Source: Chloroflexia bacterium (lineage in GTDB: Bacteria > Chloroflexota > Chloroflexia > Thermobaculales > Thermobaculaceae). From it: 64,000 nt of DNA. Positions 48,885-57,022 of the stretch are shown here, piece after piece. The DNA lies in NCBI GenBank assembly GCA_030446765.1, contig JAUJMR010000002.1, positions 279,407 to 343,406 of the forward strand, written 5' to 3'. Numbering within the stretch: the stretch's first letter is position 1; each line of letters starts with the position of its first letter. The notes below the pieces were generated by a model. That model ran no database searches. It was not told where the DNA came from and saw nothing but the letters and a program-made list of their open reading frames with translations. The position numbers and the translations under genes are program-made.

Positions 48885-50396
48885 CTATAAGGACACAGCC
48901 GCGGCCGCCTCGCAAACTTTCTCGGCAGCACACCGCCAGGATCCCAGTCGCGGAAGCGATGCCGGGGCAAGCGGGAACTCAGGCAGGGGGAAGGTTGCGT
49001 CGCCCACCCGCTTCCCGGCGGCGATCTGTCGCGCGAGCCGCACATACCCCTGTGCGGTGGATTCCCAATTGTACCGCTTCAGCACGCGCTCGCGACCTCG
49101 CTGACCGTGGGCGGCACGCAGCACGGGGCTGCTGAGGAGCCGCAGAAGCTGCTCGGCGATATGATGCTGATCGGTCGGGTCCACCAGGAGCCCGCAGCGG
49201 CCGTTGGCGGTGATCTCGCGGGGACCGCCGTTGCTGGTCGCGACGACCGCGAGCCCAGTAGCCATCGCCTCGATCAGGGTCAGGCTGAACGGCTCGTGCT
49301 CGGACGGCAGGCAGAAGACACCACCGGTCTCCGCTCCCCAGCGATAGAGGGCGGCGAGCGCATCCTGCCCCTCCAGGCTGAACGCCGACACGCTCCCCCA
49401 CAGGTTAGCGACCTCTATCTCGTCGACGATTGTTCGCAAGAAAGGCGCGTCGGCGACCGGGCTGGTGCGCAGAGGATCACGCAGACCGCGGATGATCATC
49501 AGAAGGTTCGCCCGCTCGCGCAGAGCGGGGCTGCCCGCGAACGCGCGTACGAGGCCGATGTGATTCTTCTTCGGGTCCAGACGGCTCCACGCGATCACGG
49601 CAGGCAGGTCACGCCGCTCGGGCGCGACGTCCCGAGCCAGCGCCGCCGAGATGGTCGATCGTACCTGGGCCTCCCGTGGACTGCGCGCCTCGGCACCGAA
49701 GACCCCGAGGTCTACCCCTGGCGGAATCACCGCGAACCGGCGCTCATCCCGGGGATCGACCGCGTCCACGTATGCCGGGTGGGCGTACTGCATCCAGCGC
49801 TCGATGGAGCTGTTCGTGACGATCGCCGCGGCCCGCCCCATCGCCGCGCGCTCAGCAGCAAGCCGCGCGCCGAAGTTGTAGCACGCGTCAGCTTCGAGCA
49901 GGGCATTCGCGTGCCCGGTTGCGCATGCCCGAAGCAAGCCATCCAGCTTCCACGCGCCAAGAGAATGGGCGGAAAATGTGTAAGGCACCCCCGATTGCAC
50001 CTGCAACAGCGCGGCACTCAGCCCGCCATCCGCGTAGTGTCCGGTGCAAAGATCCGGCCAAGCGCGCTCGGCCCTATACCAGGCGACGATGCGATCCACC
50101 CATTCCCGCAGGTGGGGCCACAATTCCTCCTTGCGAAGAAACTGCTCGGGACCACATGCAAAGCGCAGCACCCGCACGTTGGGATGCCCGGGATACCCAT
50201 CCTCGGCTGTCGCAAACTCGGGCCACTCGGGGTCGATCACCTGCCGGGTAAGTATGTCGACCCGATGTCCCATCGCCGCGAGCCTGAACGCGACCTCTCG
50301 CACGTAGACGAGCTGACCGCCGAAGTCCGGGTGGGCGGTCATATAACTGCCGGCCGCATCGAAATTGCCCTGCGGGTTGACGAAGGCGATATGCAT
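48885..50396 (-). CDS. GT4-family glycosyltransferase, sucrose-phosphate-synthase-like
   Basis: A 503-residue GT-B transferase. The N-terminal half reads MHIAFVNPQGNFDAAGSY and FGGQLVYVREVAFRLAAMGH, the typical opening of the sucrose/mannosylglycerate-type GT4 enzymes, and VPYTFSAHSLGAWK. The C-terminal half has VIAWSRLDPKKNHIGLVRAF and PSEHEPFSLTLIEAMATGLA with the EX7E nucleotide-sugar motif, then VVATSNGGPREI. It could make sucrose phosphate or a compatible-solute glycoside. It is convergent with the peptidase gene with a 22-bp gap. Confidence 0.85.
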   Translation of the reverse strand: MHIAFVNPQGNFDAAGSYMTAHPDFGGQLVYVREVAFRLAAMGHRVDILTRQVIDPEWPEFATAEDGYPGHPNVRVLRFACGPEQFLRKEELWPHLREWVDRIVAWYRAERAWPDLCTGHYADGGLSAALLQVQSGVPYTFSAHSLGAWKLDGLLRACATGHANALLEADACYNFGARLAAERAAMGRAAAIVTNSSIERWMQYAHPAYVDAVDPRDERRFAVIPPGVDLGVFGAEARSPREAQVRSTISAALARDVAPERRDLPAVIAWSRLDPKKNHIGLVRAFAGSPALRERANLLMIIRGLRDPLRTSPVADAPFLRTIVDEIEVANLWGSVSAFSLEGQDALAALYRWGAETGGVFCLPSEHEPFSLTLIEAMATGLAVVATSNGGPREITANGRCGLLVDPTDQHHIAEQLLRLLSSPVLRAAHGQRGRERVLKRYNWESTAQGYVRLARQIAAGKRVGDATFPLPEFPLAPASLPRLGSWRCAAEKVCEAAAAVSL

Positions 50397-50548
50397 GCGC
50401 TTTGTCTCCCCACTTGGCAGGACGGTACCGAAGCCAACTGCTAGAAACCGGAAGTATACGAGCCGGCAACCGGTGCGTCAATGACGGTCCAGGGATACGT
50501 GGAACGCTGATGTTATCGCCGCGGTTAGCGTCTCTGAGGTTTCTATGC

Positions 50549-51448
50549 CTAAGAGTTCGTCAGCCCGCTAACTGATTCCTCCGCCGTATCCACCGGCACG
50601 CTGTGTAAGACGATGCCATTCCCCCACGGGTCGCGCAACGTGGCACCTGCCGCCTGGCGCTCGGACAATACCCCAGCCCTGTCCATGCGCTCGATCACCT
50701 CCTCAAGCGCCGCGGCGTCCGGCAGCTCGATCGCGTACTCCCGGAGTCCCGCGCTGCCGGGGGGTGGGGGCGGCGCTCCGACGCCCGCCCAGGTGTTCAG
50801 GCCGATGTAGTGGTGATACCCCCCAGCAGAGACGAACAGCGCCTGCCCAGCCCACCGCTGCATCACCTCGAACCCGAGCACGCCGACATAGAACGCCTCC
50901 GCAGCGGCCAGATCGCCGACATGCAGGTGGATGTGGCCGATACGAGTTTCCGGCGCGAGCCCATCCCAGGCGCGCCCATTCCGCTCCGCTTCTTCAAGGA
51001 TGCCCTGCGCGTCGAGCTGGGCGTTTCCCATCTGGAGGTTTCCGTCCCGTGCCGGCCACTTGGCCTTCGGACGGTCGCGGTAGATCTCGATCCCGTTCCC
51101 GTCCGGGTCGTCGAGATACAGCGCCTCGCTGACGTAGTGATCCGACGCCCCGGAGAGCGAGTACCCTGTTTCGTGCAGGCGCCGGAGCGACCGGCCCAGG
51201 TCGGCACGGGAAGGCACTAGGATCGCGAAATGGTAGAGGCCGGTCGTGCCCGCAGGCTGCGGCTGTGCTCCAGCCTCCTCAGTCAGGAAGACCAACGGCT
51301 GCTCGCCGTTCGCTGTGAGTGCCGCGGAAAGGCCGTCTTGGTGCAGGATCCGGAAACCGAGTGTATCGGTATAGAACGCGACCGACCGGTCGAGATCAGC
51401 AATCGTGAGACTCACCTGGCCGATAGCGGTCTGCGGGTGGATTGCCAT
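50549..51448 (-). CDS. VOC-family ring-cleavage dioxygenase-like protein (CatE type)
   Basis: A 299-residue protein with two vicinal-oxygen-chelate modules. Module 1 starts TAIGQVSLTIADLDRSVAFY with YTDTLGFRILHQD, and module 2 near residue 165 with ETRIGHIHLHVGDLAAAEAF. ALFVSAGGYHHYIGLNTWAG and LREYAIELPD are typical of CatE-like catechol 2,3-dioxygenases in Bacillus and Chloroflexota. Possible metal ligands are the His of GQVSL-equivalent strand and GHIHLHV, and a Glu near the end; the first module appears to lack the His. ATG at 51448 has GGAG upstream. Confidence 0.82.
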   Translation of the reverse strand: MAIHPQTAIGQVSLTIADLDRSVAFYTDTLGFRILHQDGLSAALTANGEQPLVFLTEEAGAQPQPAGTTGLYHFAILVPSRADLGRSLRRLHETGYSLSGASDHYVSEALYLDDPDGNGIEIYRDRPKAKWPARDGNLQMGNAQLDAQGILEEAERNGRAWDGLAPETRIGHIHLHVGDLAAAEAFYVGVLGFEVMQRWAGQALFVSAGGYHHYIGLNTWAGVGAPPPPPGSAGLREYAIELPDAAALEEVIERMDRAGVLSERQAAGATLRDPWGNGIVLHSVPVDTAEESVSGLTNS

Positions 51449-51579
51449 GTGCGGTACTCCTTCGTTGTGCCACGCCACGGTTTGACGTGGCATACCGGGA
51501 ACCCATATTCTAAGAAGCGTTGCACCCGTGGGGTGCATGCCGTTGCGTCAGCACGTCCGATTGGAGGAAACACTCGTCC

Positions 51580-53244
51580 ATGTCGTACCCGACACCCATC
51601 ACGTCTGCTCGCGACTGGTACAAGGACTCCATCATCTATGAAGTGAGCGTCCGCTCGTTCTTCGATTCTAACAATGACGGCAACGGTGACATTCCCGGTC
51701 TCACCAGCCAACTCGACTATATCCAGTCCCTGGGCGTTGACTGCGTCTGGCTCCTGCCGTTCTATTCCTCCCCGCTCCGGGATGGCGGGTACGACATCTC
51801 CGACTTTCGCAACCTCCATCCGGACTACGGTACGATCCACGATTTCGAGCATTTCCTCGACGAGGCTCACCGGCGTGGCATCAGGGTCATCACGGAGCTC
51901 GTTGTCAACCACACATCGGACCAGCATGAGTGGTTCATTCAGGCCCGAAGCGATCCTAACTCAGCCTACCGCGATTACTACGTCTGGAGCGACAACGAGG
52001 AGCGGTATTCGGACGCTCGCATCATCTTCACCGACACCGAGCGCTCGAACTGGACGTGGGACCACGAAGCCGGGCAATACTTCTGGCATCGCTTCTTCAG
52101 CCACCAGCCCGATCTGAACTACGACAACCCAAAGGTTCGGCAGGAGATCCTCGACGTCTGTGCGTTTTGGCTCAACCTCGGCGTGGATGGCCTGCGACTC
52201 GACGCTGTGCCATACCTCTTCGAGCGCGAGGGGACGAACTGCGAGAACCTGCCCGAGACCCATGCGTTCCTCAAAGAGCTCCGCGCCTTCATGGATAACG
52301 GCTGGGAGAACCGGATGCTGCTCGCGGAGGCAAATCAGTGGCCTGCGGATGTGCTCCCCTATTTCGGTGACGGCGACGAGTGCCACATGGCATTCCACTT
52401 CCCCTTGATGCCGCGCTTGTTCATGGCGCTGCGCCGCGAGGACCGGTACCCGATTTCGGAGATCCTGCGGCAGACCCCGCAGATACCGGAGAGTGCCCAG
52501 TGGTGTCTCTTCTTGCGAAACCACGACGAGCTCACGCTCGAGATGGTGACGGACGAAGAGCGCGATTATCTGTACTACGAATACGCGCAGGACCCGCGAA
52601 TGCGGGTGAACATCGGCATTCGCCGCCGGCTCGCACCCCTTGTCGAGAACTCCTTCCGCCGGATGCAGCTCCTCTACCTGCTGCTGTTCAGTTTGCCCGG
52701 CACGCCGGCCATCTATTATGGCGACGAGATCGGCATGGGAGACAACATATACCTGGGCGACCGCGACGGGGTTCGCACGCCGATGCAATGGAGCGGCGAC
52801 CGCAACGCCGGCTTCTCGCGCGCGGATCCGCAGAAGCTGTATATGCCACCCATCCGCGACCCCGTGTACGGCTACGAGGGTATCAATGTCGAGGCGCAGG
52901 AGCGCACGCCGACCTCACTCTTGCAGTGGATCAAGCGCGTGATCGGCATCCGCAGACAGTATCCCGTCTTCGGCCGAGGTAGCATCCGGTTCCTCCACCC
53001 AACGACCCGACAGGTGCTGGCATTTGTCCGCGAGCATGAGGGCACCCGTGTGCTGATCGCGTGCAATCTCTCCCGCTTCTCCCAGGCGGCGGAGCTCGAC
53101 CTGAGCGACTTCGAGGGGCTGTATCCCATGGAGCTTTTCGGCAAGAATACGTTCCCGCGCATCGGCCAGCTCCCGTATCTGTTGACCTTTGGCCCGCACA
53201 TCTTTTACTGGTTTGAGCTCAAGTCCGAGGAGGACCTCCATTGA
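51580..53244 (+). CDS. treS: Maltose alpha-D-glucosyltransferase / trehalose synthase TreS
   Basis: A 554-residue GH13 enzyme that interconverts trehalose and maltose. It starts WYKDSIIYEVSVRSFFDSNN and LGVDCVWLLPFYSSPLRDGG, TreS hallmarks. Catalytic regions: VITELVVNHTSDQHEWF, GVDGLRLDAVPYLFEREG (nucleophile Asp), RMLLAEANQWPADVLPYFGD (acid Glu) and FLRNHDELTLEMVTDEER (transition-state Asp). ATG at 51580 has TTGGAGGAAA upstream. A small hairpin (51521-51537) lies in the leader. Its TGA overlaps the TTG of the maltokinase gene, giving tight coupling of the two steps of the GlgE pathway. Confidence 0.94.
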   Translation: MSYPTPITSARDWYKDSIIYEVSVRSFFDSNNDGNGDIPGLTSQLDYIQSLGVDCVWLLPFYSSPLRDGGYDISDFRNLHPDYGTIHDFEHFLDEAHRRGIRVITELVVNHTSDQHEWFIQARSDPNSAYRDYYVWSDNEERYSDARIIFTDTERSNWTWDHEAGQYFWHRFFSHQPDLNYDNPKVRQEILDVCAFWLNLGVDGLRLDAVPYLFEREGTNCENLPETHAFLKELRAFMDNGWENRMLLAEANQWPADVLPYFGDGDECHMAFHFPLMPRLFMALRREDRYPISEILRQTPQIPESAQWCLFLRNHDELTLEMVTDEERDYLYYEYAQDPRMRVNIGIRRRLAPLVENSFRRMQLLYLLLFSLPGTPAIYYGDEIGMGDNIYLGDRDGVRTPMQWSGDRNAGFSRADPQKLYMPPIRDPVYGYEGINVEAQERTPTSLLQWIKRVIGIRRQYPVFGRGSIRFLHPTTRQVLAFVREHEGTRVLIACNLSRFSQAAELDLSDFEGLYPMELFGKNTFPRIGQLPYLLTFGPHIFYWFELKSEEDLH

Positions 53245-54704
53245 TCCCGGCTAGACAGGAGCTGTATATCGATGCGCGCCACGAGCGTTTGGTCGACGCC
53301 CTCCACGACGCCCACGAGCGCACCGCATTAGAGCTGCAGATCCCCGGCTATCTGCAGGCGCAGCGGTGGTTCGGTGGGCAGTCTCGCTCGCTGCATACTG
53401 CGTCAATCGAGCGATGGGTCGAGCTCGAGAGCGGTGCGTGCATCTTTGTCGTCGGGGTCACGGACACAACGGGCTTGGAAACGCAGCACCAGCTCTACCT
53501 CGTGACCGGGGAGCGCGACGGACAGCAACGAGTGGTGATCGACGCGCTTGAAAATGCCGCCGTGTGCGATGAGCTCTTGAACCTCGTCCTCTCCGGCGCG
53601 CGGCGACAGGATTACCGCGCAGCGCTTGTGTGCGAGCCCACAGGGCTAGGTACTGAAGACTGTACTGGTGAGGCGCGGCTCGCCGGCGTGGAGCAGAGCA
53701 ACAGCTCCGTGGTGTACGGCGAGCATTGCATCCTCAAGGTGTACCGACGGCTCGAGCGCGGCACGAATCCGGAAGTCGAACTCGGGAGATACCTCTCCAC
53801 TGAGGCAAACTTCGACCTGATCCCTCCGGTTCTGGCCACCGCGCGGTTAGAGAGTGCAGATGGTTATAGCGTGGATGCGCTGCTGCTGCAGCAATACGTG
53901 CCGAACGAGGGCGATGGATGGTCGTGGGCAGTCGACACCGCCAGGCGCGCGATGGTCGAGGCGCAGGGACCGGACGCTCTGGGCACGTATCTAGAGGCCG
54001 AGCGCAACACGCTGGACTTCGCGGGTGCCCTGGGGGAGGCGACCGCTCGCCTGCACGCGGCGCTCGCGAGCGCCAAGTCGGAAGAGATGGCGCCGCAGGC
54101 GGTGCCTGGGGAGGTTCTCGAGCGATGGGCGGCGGACCTGCGCCGGGAAGCGGACGAAACGGCTAGCTTGCTGCAACACAGCGATACTTACGCACCCGAG
54201 TTGCTCGAAGCGCTCCGACGGGTGACCGATGCCGTACAACTGCCCACGCCCGAGGCGGTGGGCCTCCAGATGCGCGTCCATGGTGACTATCATCTCGGCC
54301 AGGTTCTGCGGGGGCGGGACGGCAAGTTGTATATTCTCGACCTCGAGGGCGAACCCGCGCGGAGCCTTGCAGAACGCCGCGAGCTGCGATCGCCCCTGGT
54401 GGACGTTGCAGGAATGGTCCGCTCTTTCAGCTACGCCGCGCACGCCGCGGCGCTCGACCACGCATCCGAAGACATGGCAGCAGCGTGGGAACGCATCGTG
54501 CGCAACCGATTTCTCGAGGCATACCACGCGGCTGCGAGTGGCACGGAACCCGCGATTCTGCCGCGCGATGAGGCTGCGCACGGCCGGTTGCTCGCGCACT
54601 TCGAGCTTCAGAAAGTTCTGTACGAGGTGCGCTACGAGTTGAACAACCGCCCCGAATGGTTGTACATCCCCGCCGCGGGGGTCCGCCGGCTCCTGGGAGC
54701 GTGA
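53241..54704 (+). CDS. mak: Maltokinase (maltose 1-phosphate synthesis)
   Basis: A 487-residue aminoglycoside-phosphotransferase-fold kinase that phosphorylates maltose with ATP. Visible: QAQRWFGGQSRSLHTASIER (the Mak N-terminal cap), EQSNSSVVYGEHCILKVYRR with the ATP-binding Lys, LQMRVHGDYHLGQVLRGRD with the HGDxHxxQ catalytic loop, and LYILDLEGEPARSLAERREL with the metal-binding DLEGEP. These are the maltokinase/Pep2 signatures. It starts at TTG 53241 overlapping the treS stop. In some bacteria the two proteins are fused; here they are separate but overlapping. Confidence 0.92.
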   Translation: MIPARQELYIDARHERLVDALHDAHERTALELQIPGYLQAQRWFGGQSRSLHTASIERWVELESGACIFVVGVTDTTGLETQHQLYLVTGERDGQQRVVIDALENAAVCDELLNLVLSGARRQDYRAALVCEPTGLGTEDCTGEARLAGVEQSNSSVVYGEHCILKVYRRLERGTNPEVELGRYLSTEANFDLIPPVLATARLESADGYSVDALLLQQYVPNEGDGWSWAVDTARRAMVEAQGPDALGTYLEAERNTLDFAGALGEATARLHAALASAKSEEMAPQAVPGEVLERWAADLRREADETASLLQHSDTYAPELLEALRRVTDAVQLPTPEAVGLQMRVHGDYHLGQVLRGRDGKLYILDLEGEPARSLAERRELRSPLVDVAGMVRSFSYAAHAAALDHASEDMAAAWERIVRNRFLEAYHAAASGTEPAILPRDEAAHGRLLAHFELQKVLYEVRYELNNRPEWLYIPAAGVRRLLGA

Positions 54705-54859
54705 GACGGTGACCGTGGAAAACCAGCGGCAAACGATCCGGTAAAACGAAACGACGCCGCTCTCCCATCGCAGGCCGAACGGTATGCCAATGGATAATGA
54801 TCAACCGCTCGGACAGGCTCCCTGGGTAGAGTGCTCAAGGCGCTTGAAGGATAACCTGC

Positions 54860-57022
54860 TTGCCACGAATAACCCAACACGGCGACGCGTACCCTTTGGG
54901 TGCGACATGGAACGAAACCGCCACGAACTTTGCCGTATATGCTGGTTCCGCAAACCGGGTGGAGTTGTGCCTCTTCGACGGGAAGTCGGGCACGGAGGAA
55001 ACCGATCGCGTGGAGTTGGTGGAGCGCACTGCGGGGGTGTGGCATACCTGCGTTGCCGGTATCCCACCGGGGCAGCTCTACGGCTACCGCGTGCACGGAC
55101 CCCATGACCCGGCCCATGGGCTGCGCCACAATCCTCACAAAGTGCTCCTGGACCCGTATGCCTATGCGATCAGTGGTGGTGTGGATTGGTCGCCGGCCGT
55201 CTATGGCTACCCGGTGACCGGGGACGAGAATCGCGACCTGGTGATGGAGACCTCAGACAGCGCGCCATACGTACCGAAAGGTATCGTAGTCGACCCGGCC
55301 TACGACTGGGGCCACGACCAGGCGCCGCACACCCCCTGGTCCGATACCGTGATCTACGAAGCGCATGTGCGCGGCCTCACGAAGCTGTGTCCGCACGTAC
55401 CGGAGGCTATGCGCGGCACGTACGCCGGCCTCGCCCACCCAAGCGTGATCGACTACCTCCAGGGCATCGGCGTGACGGCCGTGGAGTTGTTGCCCGTGCA
55501 CGCGTATGTCCAGGACGAGCATCTCATGCGGCGAAAGCTCAGTAACTACTGGGGCTACAACACGCTCGGTTTCTTCGCGCCTGAGGGCCGCTACAGCGCA
55601 GCAGGCTCGCGCGGTGGCCAGGTCGCGGAGTTCAAGGGGATGGTGCAGGCGCTGCACGCGGCCGGGCTGGAGGTACTGCTCGATGTCGTGTACAACCACA
55701 CCGCCGAGGGGAACCACTTGGGGCCGACCCTGGCGTTCCGTGCCCTGGATAACGGATCGTATTACCGGCTCGTCCACGAGAACCCGCGCTATTATGCCGA
55801 CAGCACCGGCTGCGGCCACGCGACGGACCTCACCCACCCACGCACGCTGCAGCTCGTGATGGACTCCCTGCGCTACTGGGTCGAGGAGATGCACGTGGAC
55901 GGTTTCCGCTTCGACCTCGCCACCACGCTGGCGCGTAATGGCGAGCAATTCGACCAGCGGAGCGCGTTCCTGCAGGCCGTGGCGCAGGACCCGGTGCTGG
56001 CGCGTGTGAAGCTCATCGCGGAACCGTGGGATCTCGGTACTGGCGGATATCAGGCGGGGAACTATCCGCCGCCCTGGAGCGAATGGAACGACAAGTATCG
56101 GGACTCTGTCCGCCGCTTCTGGCGTGGCGATCCGAACCAGCTTGCGGAGCTGGGATCGCGGCTCGCCGGCAGCAGCGACCTGTACGCGCACAACGAGCGC
56201 CGCCCGTATGCGAGTATCAACTTCGTCGCCGCACACGACGGGTTTACCCTCCGCGACGTGGTCAGCTACGACGGAAAGCACAACGAAGCGAACGGCGAGA
56301 ACAACCGCGACGGATCCGACAACAACCTGAGCTGGAACTGCGGCGCCGAGGGCGAGACGCGCGACCCCGCAGTCCGCGAGCTGCGGTTGCGGCAGATACG
56401 CAACTTCCTCACGACCCTTTTTGTCTCTCAGGGCGTGCCGATGCTGCTCTCGGGAGACGAGGTGGCTCGGACGCAGCGGGGCAATAACAACGCGTACTGT
56501 CAGGACAACAAGATCTCGTGGCACCCGTGGAAGCTGACATCCGCGCAGGACGGGATCCTGGCATGGACCCGCCGCATGACCGCGCTCCGCCGGGCACACC
56601 CTATCCTTCGGCGGCGGGAGTTCTTCCGCGACCTGCCACCGCGCGAGGGGGAACGCGACATCCTCTGGCTGCGCGCGGACGGTGTGGAGATGACCGGTGA
56701 CGAGTGGCACAACCAGCGCACGCGTTCGCTCGGCGTGTGGCTCTCCGGTACGCCCAAGGACCTCACGGACGAGCACGGCCGTCCCGTCCGGGACGACACC
56801 ATGTTTATAATGATGAATTCGAACGACGATCCCGTCCGGTTCCACCCACCGTCGATCCCGGAGGGTGGCGTGTGGGCGCTGGTACTCGATACGTTCCGCC
56901 CCGATGAGCGGACCAATCCGGAGGTCTATCTCGACGGTGAGATCTACGAGTTGCGTGGCCGGTCCATGGCGATACTGAAGCACGTTTTGAAGGGTGGGGG
57001 CGAGGAGGTACGTAATCAATGA
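54860..57022 (+). CDS. glgX: Glycogen debranching enzyme GlgX
   Basis: A 720-residue GH13_11 isoamylase-type enzyme that cleaves alpha-1,6 branches. The N-terminal CBM48 domain reads YPLGATWNETATNFAVYAGS. The barrel has VVYNHTAEGNHLGPTLAFRA, MHVDGFRFDLATTLARNGEQ (nucleophile Asp), KLIAEPWDLGTGGYQAGNYP (acid Glu) and FVAAHDGFTLRDVVSYDGKH. TTG at 54860 has GAAGGA eight bases upstream and gives MPRITQHGDAYPLGATWNE; no better start exists. It overlaps glgB by ATGA. Confidence 0.94.
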   Translation: MPRITQHGDAYPLGATWNETATNFAVYAGSANRVELCLFDGKSGTEETDRVELVERTAGVWHTCVAGIPPGQLYGYRVHGPHDPAHGLRHNPHKVLLDPYAYAISGGVDWSPAVYGYPVTGDENRDLVMETSDSAPYVPKGIVVDPAYDWGHDQAPHTPWSDTVIYEAHVRGLTKLCPHVPEAMRGTYAGLAHPSVIDYLQGIGVTAVELLPVHAYVQDEHLMRRKLSNYWGYNTLGFFAPEGRYSAAGSRGGQVAEFKGMVQALHAAGLEVLLDVVYNHTAEGNHLGPTLAFRALDNGSYYRLVHENPRYYADSTGCGHATDLTHPRTLQLVMDSLRYWVEEMHVDGFRFDLATTLARNGEQFDQRSAFLQAVAQDPVLARVKLIAEPWDLGTGGYQAGNYPPPWSEWNDKYRDSVRRFWRGDPNQLAELGSRLAGSSDLYAHNERRPYASINFVAAHDGFTLRDVVSYDGKHNEANGENNRDGSDNNLSWNCGAEGETRDPAVRELRLRQIRNFLTTLFVSQGVPMLLSGDEVARTQRGNNNAYCQDNKISWHPWKLTSAQDGILAWTRRMTALRRAHPILRRREFFRDLPPREGERDILWLRADGVEMTGDEWHNQRTRSLGVWLSGTPKDLTDEHGRPVRDDTMFIMMNSNDDPVRFHPPSIPEGGVWALVLDTFRPDERTNPEVYLDGEIYELRGRSMAILKHVLKGGGEEVRNQ